Under the pieces are notes generated by a model. That model was given only the letters and a program-made list of their open reading frames with translations, searched no databases and had not been told where the DNA came from. 64,000 bases of DNA from CAVURS01 sp963795385 (GTDB taxonomy: Bacteria > Actinomycetota > Actinomycetes > Actinomycetales > CAVURS01). The translations under genes and the position numbers were made by a program. Each line of letters begins with the position of its first letter. The first letter of the stretch is position 1. Shown in pieces: positions 36,759-44,822 of this stretch. The stretch lies in assembly GCA_963795385.1 (NCBI GenBank), contig CAWCHK010000009.1, positions 208,567 through 272,566 of the forward strand, read 5' to 3'.

Positions 36759-36785
36759 GCGTCGCGCTTCCATTGCTCTCAGCAA
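36759..36785 (+). promoter_or_regulatory. 27-bp upstream element of peptide cassette 1
   Basis: A 27-bp block beginning GCGTCGCGC and ending TTGCTCTCAGCAA, an inverted repeat TTGCT-3-AGCAA. The same block recurs at 37191-37217 with 24 of 27 identical bases, at the same distance (39-40 bp) before the cassette 2 start codon. Its conservation outside the coding region suggests a promoter or operator for both cassettes. Confidence 0.6.
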
Positions 36786-36824
36786 ACCAGCTATCGGCTG
36801 GAGCTGTGACAAGGGAGGGGTTCC

Positions 36825-36938
36825 ATGAAGAAGTCGTCTGGATCGTCCGCAGTCGCCACCGTCGTTCGGTGGTCCGCAGGCGTCGCTCCGATCGTGGCCC
36901 TCGTCTCGGTGCTGGGCGCCGGGTCGAAGTGGTACTGA
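36825..36938 (+). CDS. Short hydrophobic peptide A1 (37 aa), cassette 1
   Basis: Not a family I recognise. The ORF starts ATG at 36825, 5 bp after a strong GGGAGGGG ribosome binding site. The peptide begins MKKSSGSSAVATVVRW, continues as one hydrophobic stretch (VAPIVALVSVLGAG) and ends SKWY. A second copy (37256-37369) has the same length, the same ribosome binding site and the same ending SKWH. Amino-acid conservation between copies with many base changes argues for a real coding sequence. Likely a membrane or exported peptide; toxin, signal or small membrane subunit are all open. Confidence 0.72.
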   Translation: MKKSSGSSAVATVVRWSAGVAPIVALVSVLGAGSKWY

Positions 36939-36942
36939 GCCG

Positions 36943-37020
36943 GTGACGGCGCACATGACGTCCGGTGGGGTCACGGGCCAGCGGCTCGAGTCGGCCACCC
37001 CGGGCTACAAGTGGGTCTGA
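36943..37020 (+). CDS. Short peptide B1 (25 aa), cassette 1
   Basis: Not a recognised family. The GTG at 36943 starts 4 bp after peptide A1, exactly the spacing of the corresponding pair in cassette 2; an in-frame ATG at 36955 would give 21 aa. The body (TAHMTSGGVTGQRLESA) is hydrophilic and the end is TPGYKWV, identical to the last seven residues of peptide B2. It is probably translated together with A1. Confidence 0.62.
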   Translation: MTAHMTSGGVTGQRLESATPGYKWV

Positions 37021-37056
37021 CCTCGGGTCCGACCGCCCGAACGTCCTCTCTCCCAT

Positions 37057-37073
37057 CCGGCGCCTGACGCCGG
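37057..37073 (+). terminator. Hairpin after cassette 1
   Basis: A perfect inverted repeat CCGGCG-CCTGA-CGCCGG, 37 bp after the peptide B1 stop. No T-run follows. It may end or attenuate the cassette 1 transcript before cassette 2. Confidence 0.4.
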
Positions 37074-37128
37074 CTGCGAGGGGGGACGTCGTGCGTTCTG
37101 CACCTCCTCAAGTCGGCCGGACTACCCG

Positions 37129-37145
37129 CCGAATGGTCCATTCGG
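37129..37145. promoter_or_regulatory. Perfect 8-1-8 palindrome between the two peptide cassettes
   Basis: CCGAATGG-T-CCATTCGG, a perfect 17-bp palindrome, lies 46 bp upstream of the conserved 27-bp element of cassette 2. Symmetry and position suit the operator of a dimeric regulator. I see no second copy upstream of cassette 1. Confidence 0.45.
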
Positions 37146-37190
37146 ATGATGTTGTAACCGGAAGCGATCAACCGGCTGCGCCCTCACTGC

Positions 37191-37217
37191 GCGTTGCGCT
37201 GTCATTGCTCTCAGCAA
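37191..37217 (+). promoter_or_regulatory. 27-bp upstream element of peptide cassette 2
   Basis: Second copy of the element at 36759-36785: GCGTTGCGC at the start and TTGCTCTCAGCAA at the end, three mismatches in 27 bp. It ends 38 bp before the peptide A2 ATG. Confidence 0.6.
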
Positions 37218-37255
37218 TACAAGCGGGGCTGGTCGGTTCGATGGGGAGGGGTTCC

Positions 37256-37369
37256 ATGAAGAAGTCGTCTGCTTCGGCCACGGTTTCCACTGCAGTCAGG
37301 TGGTCCGCAGCCGTGGCGCCGATCGTCGCGGTCGTCTCGGTTCTCGGCGCCGGCTCGAAGTGGCACTGA
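37256..37369 (+). CDS. Short hydrophobic peptide A2 (37 aa), cassette 2
   Basis: Homologue of peptide A1, same length, same GGGAGGGG ribosome binding site and identical first 16 coding bases. It begins MKKSSASATVSTAVRW, has the hydrophobic run VAPIVAVVSVLGAG and ends SKWH. Differences from A1 are mostly conservative (Leu/Val, Gly/Ala, Tyr/His). It opens a chain of closely spaced genes: A2, 4-bp gap, B2, 8-bp gap, GGDEF-EAL gene, 4-bp gap, DUF5317 gene, so all are probably one transcript. Confidence 0.74.
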   Translation: MKKSSASATVSTAVRWSAAVAPIVAVVSVLGAGSKWH

Positions 37370-37373
37370 GGCC

Positions 37374-37439
37374 ATGATGACGATCATCGACAGCCAGGGT
37401 CGCGCGCAGACGTGCACCCCCGGCTACAAGTGGGTCTGA
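37374..37439 (+). CDS. Short peptide B2 (21 aa), cassette 2
   Basis: Homologue of peptide B1 with body MMTIIDSQGRAQTC and the invariant ending TPGYKWV. The start is 4 bp after peptide A2 and the stop is 8 bp before the GGDEF-EAL ATG. It contains one Cys just before the conserved end, absent from B1. Function unknown; A and B peptides both end in Lys-Trp plus one residue. Confidence 0.64.
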   Translation: MMTIIDSQGRAQTCTPGYKWV

Positions 37440-37447
37440 ACACCGGC

Positions 37448-39577
37448 ATGTCCAGTGGCACCCGCAAGGTGCTCCTGACCGTCCCCTCCCGCCTCAGCCT
37501 CTTCGTGGCCGGGGTCGGAGGGGCTGGCGTCGCAGTCGCCGCCCTGGGGCTGCACGGCCTGGACGTGCGGACGTTCGTGGACCAGGTCCCGGCCGCCGGC
37601 TGGCTCCTCGTCGTCGGCCTGATCCTGGGCGAGCTCGGGCCGATCCCCGTCTCGCGAGGCGACGACGAGGCCTCCAACGTCACCATGTCGACGACCTTCG
37701 CGGTGGCCCTGGTGGCCACCGGGCCGTTCGCCCTCCTTCTCGCCGCGCACACGGTCGCCGTGCTGATGGACGACGTCCGCACCAAGCGCAGCCCGGTCAA
37801 GATGGTCTTCAACTTCGGGCAGTACGCCCTGTCGATCGCCGCCGCGCGCCTCGTCTACTCCCAGCTGGTGCAGCAGGGCTTCCTCGCGCCGTACACGAAC
37901 TACCGCGCCTCGGACCTGGTCCCGACCCTGCTGGCCGGCTTCATCTTCCTCGTGATCAACAACGGCCTCGTGGCGATCGTCGTCGCCCTGGACACCGGCC
38001 AGCCCGTCATGGAGATGCTGCGCGACGACCTCGCGTTCAAGATGGAGACCTCGGCCGTCCTCGTCGGCCTCTCCGGGGTCGCGGCGGTCCTGGCCCAGAC
38101 CAGCGGGTGGATGCTGCCGCTGCTGGCGATGCCCGTCCTCGCCGTCCGCAGGTCGGCAGTGCTGGCCGCGGCCCGGCAGACCCAGGCCATGCGGGACGCG
38201 CTGACCGGCCTCGGCAACCGGGCGCTGTTCTTCAGTCGGGCCGACCGGCTGCTGGCCCGGTTCGAGCGGTCAGGCGACTCCGTCGCCGTCCTGATGATCG
38301 ACCTGGACCACTTCAAGGACATCAACGACACCCTCGGCCACCAGGTCGGGGACCGGGTCATCCAGGCCGTCGCCGGCCGGATCGCCCACCTCGGCGGCGA
38401 CCTCGGCTGCGTGGCACGGCTGGGCGGCGACGAGTTCGCGGTGGCCCTGACCGGCGTCGACGCGGCCGCCGCGGGCGCCGTGGCTGAGACCCTGCTGGCC
38501 GACGTGGTCCGCCCGCTGCAGATCGGCGGCACCCGGATGGCCATCCAGGCCAGCGTCGGCATCGCCATGGCCGAGAAGGGCGTCGACGTCACCGGGCTGA
38601 TGCAGCGCGCCGACATCGCGCTGTACGAGGCCAAGCAGGACCGGGCCCGCTGGTGCCTGTTCGACCAGAGCGTGACGCCCACGACCCCCGAGCTCGGGCT
38701 GCTCGCCGACCTGCGGGAGGCGCTCGAGCGCGGCCATCTGTCCGTGGCCTTCCAGCCCCAGGTCGGCCTGAGCGACGGCCGGGTCACGGGTGCCGAGGCG
38801 CTGGCCCGGTGGAAGCACCCCGAGCGCGGCTACATCCCGCCGTCGGACTTCATCATCCTGGCCGAGAACACCGGCCTGATCAGCCAGGTCACCGACGTCG
38901 TGCTGGAGCACGCCCTCAGTGCGGTGGCCGAGTGGACCCAGCTCGGGCTGAGCTGCCCGGTCTCGGTCAACCTCTCCGCGCGCCAGCTGGCCGACCTCAG
39001 CCTGCCCGAGCGGGTCAGCAGCGCGCTGCGCCGCCACGGCGTCCCGGCCGGCCTGCTCACCGTCGAGGTGACCGAGAGCTCCATCCTCGGTGACCCGCGC
39101 CGGGCCGGCCAGATCCTGCACGAGCTGCGGCAGGAGGGCGTGCGGATCGCGGTCGACGACTTCGGCACCGGCTACTCCTCGCTGGCCTACCTGCAGCGGC
39201 TGGACCTCGACGAGCTGAAGATCGACCGGAGCTTCGTGCAGTCGATGTGCCTGGTGGCCCGCGACGACGTGCTGGTCCGGTCGATCATCGAGCTGGCCCA
39301 CAACCTCGGCCTCTCCGTCGTCGCGGAGGGCGTCGAGGCCTCGATCCAGGTCGACCGGCTGCGGGAGCTGTCCTGCGACGCGGCCCAGGGCTACTACCTC
39401 GGCCGCCCGATGGACCGCGAGCTGATGACCGGCTGGCTGCAGCGCGACGCCCTGATGGGCGCGACGGCCGAGCCGGGCGAGGCCCTCGGGCCCCATCCGC
39501 TGCGGGCCGCGGTGGCCGAGCCGGGCGAGCGGCGCCCCTACCTGCGGGCGGTCGGGTCGTCCGGGACGGAGGGCTGA
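37448..39577 (+). CDS. Membrane-bound GGDEF-EAL cyclic-di-GMP enzyme
   Basis: 709-aa protein. Residues 1-230 form about six membrane helices, with a conserved inter-helix stretch LGELGPIPVSRGDDEASN then STTFAVALVATG, a sensor module also found on actinobacterial HD-domain proteins. The diguanylate cyclase domain follows, with RLGGDEFAVAL (GGDEF at 326-330) intact but no obvious RxxD inhibitory site. The phosphodiesterase domain has EAL at 450-452, NLSARQL, VDDFGTGYSSLAYLQ and EGVE, all active-type. ATG 37448 is chosen, 8 bp after peptide B2; the upstream in-frame GTG would lie inside B2. It may sense the peptides or the membrane state and set c-di-GMP levels. Confidence 0.88.
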   Translation: MSSGTRKVLLTVPSRLSLFVAGVGGAGVAVAALGLHGLDVRTFVDQVPAAGWLLVVGLILGELGPIPVSRGDDEASNVTMSTTFAVALVATGPFALLLAAHTVAVLMDDVRTKRSPVKMVFNFGQYALSIAAARLVYSQLVQQGFLAPYTNYRASDLVPTLLAGFIFLVINNGLVAIVVALDTGQPVMEMLRDDLAFKMETSAVLVGLSGVAAVLAQTSGWMLPLLAMPVLAVRRSAVLAAARQTQAMRDALTGLGNRALFFSRADRLLARFERSGDSVAVLMIDLDHFKDINDTLGHQVGDRVIQAVAGRIAHLGGDLGCVARLGGDEFAVALTGVDAAAAGAVAETLLADVVRPLQIGGTRMAIQASVGIAMAEKGVDVTGLMQRADIALYEAKQDRARWCLFDQSVTPTTPELGLLADLREALERGHLSVAFQPQVGLSDGRVTGAEALARWKHPERGYIPPSDFIILAENTGLISQVTDVVLEHALSAVAEWTQLGLSCPVSVNLSARQLADLSLPERVSSALRRHGVPAGLLTVEVTESSILGDPRRAGQILHELRQEGVRIAVDDFGTGYSSLAYLQRLDLDELKIDRSFVQSMCLVARDDVLVRSIIELAHNLGLSVVAEGVEASIQVDRLRELSCDAAQGYYLGRPMDRELMTGWLQRDALMGATAEPGEALGPHPLRAAVAEPGERRPYLRAVGSSGTEG

Positions 39578-39581
39578 GGCC

Positions 39582-40163
39582 GTGCTGATCGGAGCGCTCG
39601 TCGCCCTCGCCGTGCTCACCGTGCCCCTGACCGGGGGCCGATGGTCCAACCTGACGGCGTTCCGCCCGCGCGGGAGCTGGCTCCTGTGGCTCGCGCTCGC
39701 AGTCCAGGTCGTGCAGTTCTCCTTCTTCGACCTGGGCGCGGTCGACGAGCTCGTCCACGTCGGTACCTATGTGCTGGCGGCGGCCTTCCTCGTCGCCAAC
39801 CGGGCCGTGCCGGGCGCGTGGCTGGTCGCGGCCGGCGGGCTGTCCAACGGGCTGACCATCACGCTCAACCACGGCACGCTGCCGGCCAAGGCCGAGGCCC
39901 TGCGCGCCGCCGGCCTGCACGTCAAGAAGAACGACTTCGTCAACTCCGGCGTGATGGCCCACGCCAAGCTGCCGTGGCTGGGCGACATCTTCTCGGTGCC
40001 CAAGGGCGTGCCGCTGGCCAACGTGTTCAGCGTGGGCGACGTGCTGCTGGTAGCCGGGGCGTTCGTCGTGGTCCACAGCCTGGCCCGGCGTACACCGCCG
40101 CCGCAGGCAGTGGACACGGATGCGCCAGAATCGGCGCGTGCCGTCGAGCCCGCAAAGCCCTGA
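39582..40163 (+). CDS. DUF5317 membrane protein
   Basis: 193-aa membrane protein with about five helices. The DUF5317 pattern is visible: VGTYVLAAAFLVANR, SNGLTITLNHGTLPAKAEAL, LPWLGDIFSVPKGVPLANVFSVGDVLLVAGAFV. Function unknown. GTG start 4 bp after the GGDEF-EAL stop, so it is the last gene of the peptide/c-di-GMP unit. It overlaps the beginning of dxr. Confidence 0.78.
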   Translation: MLIGALVALAVLTVPLTGGRWSNLTAFRPRGSWLLWLALAVQVVQFSFFDLGAVDELVHVGTYVLAAAFLVANRAVPGAWLVAAGGLSNGLTITLNHGTLPAKAEALRAAGLHVKKNDFVNSGVMAHAKLPWLGDIFSVPKGVPLANVFSVGDVLLVAGAFVVVHSLARRTPPPQAVDTDAPESARAVEPAKP

Positions 40164-41364
40164 CCCTCGCCCGAGTGCCGGCAGGCCCCGCCGGATCGTG
40201 CTGCTCGGGTCCACCGGATCGATCGGCCGGCAGGCGGTCGACGTGGCATTGAGCGCTCCCGAGCGGTTCCAGATAGTCGCCCTGGCCGCCGGCGGTTCGG
40301 ACCCGGAAACCCTTGCCGCACAGGCGATTCGGCTCGGCGTGCCCATTGTCGCGGTGGCTCGGGCCGATGCGGTCGGACCGCTGCGCGCGGCGTTCGTGGC
40401 GGCTGGTGCTGCCGTGCCCGAGATCGGGACCGGACCGGACGCGGCCTCGGAGCTGGCCCGGCTGGACTGCGACGTCGTGCTCAACGGCATCACCGGGTCG
40501 ATCGGACTGGCGCCGACCCTCGCGGCGCTCGCAGCGGGTCACGTGCTCGCGCTGGCCAACAAGGAGTCGCTGATCGCGGGCGGCCCGCTGGTCCGCGCTG
40601 CGGCCGCGCCGGGCCAGATCGTGCCGGTCGACTCCGAGCACTCGGCGCTGGCCCAGTGCCTGCGCGGCGGCCGGGCCGAGGAGGTACGGCGCCTCGTGCT
40701 GACCGCCAGCGGGGGGCCGTTCCGCGGGATGACCCGGGAGCAGCTCGAGCACGTGACCCCCGCCCAGGCCCTGGCCCATCCCACCTGGGACATGGGGCCG
40801 GTCATCACCACCAACTCCGCGACGCTGGTGAACAAGGGGCTGGAGGTGATCGAGGCCCACCTGCTCTTCGACATCGGCTACGACCGGATCGACGTCGTGG
40901 TGCACCCGCAGTCGATGGTCCACTCGATGGTCGAGTTCACCGACGGGTCCACGCTGGCCCAGTGCTCGCCGCCGGACATGCGGCTGCCGATCGCGCTCGC
41001 CCTCGGCTGGCCCGACCGGGTGCCTGGGGCAGCGGCGGGCTGCGACTGGACGACGGCGTCGACCTGGGAGTTCCTGCCCCTGGACGACGAGGCCTTCCCG
41101 GCGGTCGGGCTGGCCCGCGAGGTGGGGAGGGCCGGCGCGACGTACCCGGCCGTCTACAACGCCGCGAACGAGGAGTGCGTCGCGGCCTTCCACGCGGGCC
41201 GGCTGCCGTTCCCGGGCATCGTCGACACGGTGGCCCGGGTGGTGGCTGAGCACGAGCCGTCGCCGGGGGTCCTGACCCTGGACGGTGTGATGGACGCGGA
41301 GAGATGGGCCAGAGAACGCGTGACAACTCATCTGGCGGACACACCGGGGCGCACCTCCGTGTGA
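40120..41364 (+). CDS. dxr: 1-deoxy-D-xylulose 5-phosphate reductoisomerase
   Basis: Second enzyme of the MEP isoprenoid pathway, making MEP from DXP with NADPH. Motifs: NADPH fold IVLLGSTGSIGRQAVDVAL, ALANKESLIAGGPLV, VDSEHSALAQCL, HPTWDMGPVITTNSATLVNKGLEVIEAHLLFD broken here to HPTWDMG and NSATLVNKG, and VHPQSMVHSMVEFTDGS. ATG 40120 gives 414 aa; GTG 40138 is an equally possible start. It overlaps the DUF5317 gene. ispG lies two genes downstream. Confidence 0.94.
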   Translation: MRQNRRVPSSPQSPDPRPSAGRPRRIVLLGSTGSIGRQAVDVALSAPERFQIVALAAGGSDPETLAAQAIRLGVPIVAVARADAVGPLRAAFVAAGAAVPEIGTGPDAASELARLDCDVVLNGITGSIGLAPTLAALAAGHVLALANKESLIAGGPLVRAAAAPGQIVPVDSEHSALAQCLRGGRAEEVRRLVLTASGGPFRGMTREQLEHVTPAQALAHPTWDMGPVITTNSATLVNKGLEVIEAHLLFDIGYDRIDVVVHPQSMVHSMVEFTDGSTLAQCSPPDMRLPIALALGWPDRVPGAAAGCDWTTASTWEFLPLDDEAFPAVGLAREVGRAGATYPAVYNAANEECVAAFHAGRLPFPGIVDTVARVVAEHEPSPGVLTLDGVMDAERWARERVTTHLADTPGRTSV

Positions 41365-41374
41365 CCATGGAGTC

Positions 41375-42718
41375 GTGACCGCTCTGCTCTACCTGCTCGG
41401 CATCGTCGTGTTCGCGGCTGGCATCGCCCTGTCCATCGGCCTGCACGAGGTCGGCCACCTGGTCCCGGCCAAGCGGTTCGGGGTCCGGGTGACGCAGTAC
41501 ATGATCGGCTTCGGCCCGACCCTGTGGTCACGCAAGCGCGGCGAGACCGAGTACGGCGTCAAGGCGATCCCGCTCGGTGGCTACATCCGGATGATCGGCA
41601 TGTTCCCGCCCAAGCGTGGCGACGACCCGCGGTTCGTCCGCCGGGCCTCGACCGGCCGGATGTCGCTGCTGATGGACCAGGCGCGCACGCAGTCGATGGA
41701 GGAGCTCGGCCCGGGCGACGAGCACCGCGTGTTCTACCGGCTCTCGGTGCCCAAGAAGGTCGTCGTGATGATGGGCGGCCCGACCATGAACCTGGTCATC
41801 GCGGCCGTCCTGCTGACCATCACCACGTCCGTCATCGGCGTCCCTACGGCCTCGACCACCCTCGGCACCGTCAGCTCCTGCGTCCTGCCGGTCACGGCCG
41901 CGGCCGACGCGAAGTGCACGAGCAGCGACCCCCAGGCCCCGGCGGCCGCGGCGGGCCTCAAGCCCGGCGACCGGGTCGTCTCGTACGACGGCCGGGCGAT
42001 CCGCAGCTGGGACGGCCTCACCACGGCCATCCGGGCCGGCGCCGGAACCTCCGTGCCGGTCGTGGTCCGCCGGGCGGGGAAGGACGTCACGCTGCAGATC
42101 AGCCCGATCCTGACCGAGCGGCCGGTCCTGGACGGCAAGGGCAACGAGCAGCACACCGCGTCCGGCGCCCTGCGCACCGAGCGGGTGGGCTTCCTCGGCG
42201 TGAGCGCCTCCCAGGTGCTCGAGCGGGAGTCCGTGACCAGCGTGCCCGGCGTGCTCTGGCAGGGCCTCAGCGGGACGGCGGGCGTGGTCCTGCGCATCCC
42301 CCAGAAGATGGTGGGCGTGGCCAAGGCGGCCTTCGGCTCGGGACCGCGCGACCCGAACGGCCCGGTGAGCGTCGTGGGCGTCAGCCGCTTCGCCGGTGAG
42401 GTCACCAGCGACGCACCCAAGACCGGCTACGGCTTCGCGGGGTGGCTACTGTCGATCTTCGGCATCATCGCGGCACTGAACATCGCGCTGTTCGTGTTCA
42501 ACCTGATCCCTTTGCTCCCGCTCGACGGCGGTCATGTCGCCGGGGCCCTCTGGGAGGGCGGCCGGCGGACGATCGCCCGGGTCCGCCGCAAGTCCGACCC
42601 GGGGCCGACCGACGTGGCCCGCCTGCTGCCGGTGGCCTACGCCGCGAGCGCACTGCTGATCGCCATGTCCGTGCTGCTGATCTACGCCGACCTGGTCAAC
42701 CCCATCAAGCTCGGCTGA
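41375..42718 (+). CDS. rseP: M50 intramembrane site-2 protease (RseP/Rip1-like)
   Basis: 447-aa zinc protease that cleaves membrane-anchored anti-sigma factors in relatives such as Mycobacterium Rip1. The HEVGH zinc motif is at residues 24-28 in the first helix. A central PDZ domain covers about residues 185-250 (AAGLKPGDRVVSYDGRAIRSW). The third ligand motif is NLIPLLPLDGGHV near the C-terminus. GTG start. It lies between dxr and ispG, the standard actinobacterial order. Confidence 0.92.
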   Translation: MTALLYLLGIVVFAAGIALSIGLHEVGHLVPAKRFGVRVTQYMIGFGPTLWSRKRGETEYGVKAIPLGGYIRMIGMFPPKRGDDPRFVRRASTGRMSLLMDQARTQSMEELGPGDEHRVFYRLSVPKKVVVMMGGPTMNLVIAAVLLTITTSVIGVPTASTTLGTVSSCVLPVTAAADAKCTSSDPQAPAAAAGLKPGDRVVSYDGRAIRSWDGLTTAIRAGAGTSVPVVVRRAGKDVTLQISPILTERPVLDGKGNEQHTASGALRTERVGFLGVSASQVLERESVTSVPGVLWQGLSGTAGVVLRIPQKMVGVAKAAFGSGPRDPNGPVSVVGVSRFAGEVTSDAPKTGYGFAGWLLSIFGIIAALNIALFVFNLIPLLPLDGGHVAGALWEGGRRTIARVRRKSDPGPTDVARLLPVAYAASALLIAMSVLLIYADLVNPIKLG

Positions 42719-42736
42719 GCAGCGGATACTGGAGCC

Positions 42737-43912
42737 ATGACCTCCCCGTCGTCGACGAGTGTCCCCATCAGCCTCGGCATGCCTGAGGCCCCGCCCCCGG
42801 TGCTGGCCCCGCGGCGTACGTCGCGCAAGATCCAGGTCGGCAAGGTGGCGGTCGGCGGCGACGCTCCCGTCAGCGTGCAGTCCATGTGCACCACGCCGAC
42901 CACCGACGTCAACGCGACCCTGCAGCAGATCGCCGAGCTGACCGCCTCCGGGTGCGACATCGTGCGGGTGGCCTGCCCGACCCAGGACGACGCCGACGCG
43001 CTGGCCCAGATCGCCAGCCACAGCCAGATCCCGGTGATCGCGGACATCCACTTCCAGCCGAAGTACGTCTTCGCGGCCATCGATGCCGGCTGCGCCGCGG
43101 TGCGGGTGAACCCCGGCAACATCCGGGCCTTCGACGACCAGATCAAGCAGATCGCCGCCGCGGCAACGGATGCTGGCGTCTCGATCCGGATCGGCGTCAA
43201 TGCGGGGTCGCTGGACAAGCGGATCCTGGCGAAGTACGGCAAGGCGACGCCGGAGGCGCTGGTCGAGTCGGCCGTATGGGAGGCCTCGCTGTTCGAGGAG
43301 CACGGCTTCCGCGACTTCAAGATCTCGGTGAAGCACAACGACCCGGTCGTGATGGTCAAGGCCTACGAGCTGCTCGCCGCGCGCGGGGACTGGCCGCTGC
43401 ACCTGGGCGTCACCGAGGCCGGGCCGGCATTCCAGGGCACCATCAAGTCGGCGACGGCCTTCGGCGCGCTGCTCTCGCAGGGCATCGGCGACACGATCCG
43501 GGTCTCGCTGTCGGCCCCTCCGGTCGAGGAGGTCAAGGTCGGCATCCAGATCCTGCAGTCGCTGAACCTGCGCCCGCGCAAGCTCGAGATCGTCTCGTGC
43601 CCGTCCTGCGGTCGGGCCCAGGTCGACGTCTACACCCTGGCCGAGCAGGTCACCGCCGGCCTCGAGGGCCTGGAGGTGCCGCTGCGGGTGGCCGTCATGG
43701 GTTGCGTCGTCAACGGCCCGGGCGAGGCGCGGGAGGCCGACCTCGGAGTGGCGTCCGGCAACGGCAAGGGTCAGATCTTCGTCAAGGGCGAGGTCATCAA
43801 GACCGTGCCGGAGTCGCAGATCGTCGAGACCCTGATCGAGGAGGCCATGCGGATCGCGGAGTCCATGGAGGCCGGCGACGGCGAAGGAGCCCCGACGGTC
43901 TCGGTGGGCTGA
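42737..43912 (+). CDS. ispG: 4-hydroxy-3-methylbut-2-enyl-diphosphate synthase
   Basis: Iron-sulfur enzyme of the MEP pathway (GcpE). The 391-aa protein starts with VAVGGDAPVSVQSMCTTPTTD, contains PVIADIHFQPKYVFAAIDAG and GVNAGSLDKRIL. The three cluster cysteines are in IVSCPSCGRAQVD and MGCVVNGPGEAREAD. Complete length and motifs. Confidence 0.96.
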   Translation: MTSPSSTSVPISLGMPEAPPPVLAPRRTSRKIQVGKVAVGGDAPVSVQSMCTTPTTDVNATLQQIAELTASGCDIVRVACPTQDDADALAQIASHSQIPVIADIHFQPKYVFAAIDAGCAAVRVNPGNIRAFDDQIKQIAAAATDAGVSIRIGVNAGSLDKRILAKYGKATPEALVESAVWEASLFEEHGFRDFKISVKHNDPVVMVKAYELLAARGDWPLHLGVTEAGPAFQGTIKSATAFGALLSQGIGDTIRVSLSAPPVEEVKVGIQILQSLNLRPRKLEIVSCPSCGRAQVDVYTLAEQVTAGLEGLEVPLRVAVMGCVVNGPGEAREADLGVASGNGKGQIFVKGEVIKTVPESQIVETLIEEAMRIAESMEAGDGEGAPTVSVG

Positions 43913-43972
43913 TCGCCGTGAATCGTGCGCGGCGGGCTCGACGCGAGGTCGTCCAGGCGCCAGGCTGATCCC

Positions 43973-44822
43973 GTGCTCCGGACCTCCAGTGCCGTGCGGG
44001 TTCTCGGCTCCGCGGACCGGGACGCCGCCCTGGCGGTCTGCGCGCGTGACCCGGTGGCCAATGCCTTCGTGGCGTCGCGGTTGCTCGAGGACCGCGCGTT
44101 CGCGATGTCGGCTGGCGAGGTGTGGGGCTTCGTCGACCGCGGCGAGCTCGTCTCGCTGTGCTGGGCCGGCGCCAACCTGGTGCCGGTGGAGGCTACGGCC
44201 CCTGCACTCGACGGCTTCGCGGCGCGGGCCCGGCGGGCCGGGCGGCGCTGCTCCTCGATCCTCGGACCCGCGGCTGCGGTGCTCGCCCTCTGGGACCGGC
44301 TCGAGCGGCCCTGGTGGCCGGCCCGGGAGGTGCGCGCCGATCAGCCCCTGCTCGCGCTCGACGGTGACCCGCTGGTCACCCCGGACCCGCTCGTCCGGCG
44401 GGCCCGGCCGTCCGAGACGGACCTCGTCGTACCGGCGTCGGCGGCGATGTTCCAGGAGGAGATCGGCTTCTCACCGATCGGACGGGACGGCGGTGTGTCG
44501 TACCGGCTGTCGGTGGCCCACCTGGTCAGCTCGGGCCGCACGTTCGTCCGGATGGACCCGGACGTGCCGGAGGCGATCTTCAAGGCCGACCTCGCCTCCG
44601 TGACGCCGCAGGTGGCGCAGATCCAGGGCGTGTGGGTCGCGCCGCGCCTGCGTGGCCAGGGACTCGCGGCCCCGGCGATGGCCGCCGTCAGCGCGATCAC
44701 CCGGCGGGAGATCGCGCCGGTCGTGTCGCTCTACGTGAACTCCTACAACGCCCCGGCGCTGGCGGCGTACCGGCGGGTCGGGCTTCCGGCAGGTCGGCAC
44801 CTTCGCCACCGTCCTGTTCTGA
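43973..44822 (+). CDS. DUF4081-GNAT acetyltransferase, stop probably lost to a one-base insertion
   Basis: N-terminal DUF4081 region (RVLGSADRDAALAVCARDPVANAF) plus a C-terminal GNAT domain with acetyl-CoA loop VAPRLRGQGLAAPAMAAV and SLYVNSYNAPALAAYRRVG. This family regularly follows ispG. After RRVG the frame becomes LPAGRHLRHRPVL and continues without a stop into proS. In the frame one base over, the sequence reads FRQVGTFATVLF and stops at 44820-44822, the normal ending for the family. One extra C near 44783 explains it. GTG 43973 is the chosen start. Confidence 0.82.

Noticed and set aside
36633..36824. c-di-GMP riboswitch (GEMM) upstream of the peptide cassettes
   Set aside because: The conserved GEMM core bases are not found; only a short GC hairpin and the 27-bp element are present.
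36722..36946. 74-residue frame overlapping peptide A1
   Set aside because: The frame is Arg-rich and not conserved in cassette 2, while the A1 frame is.
37412..37447. Upstream GTG start for the GGDEF-EAL gene
   Set aside because: It lies inside peptide B2 and adds residues from its complementary frame; ATG 37448 directly after B2 is the better start.
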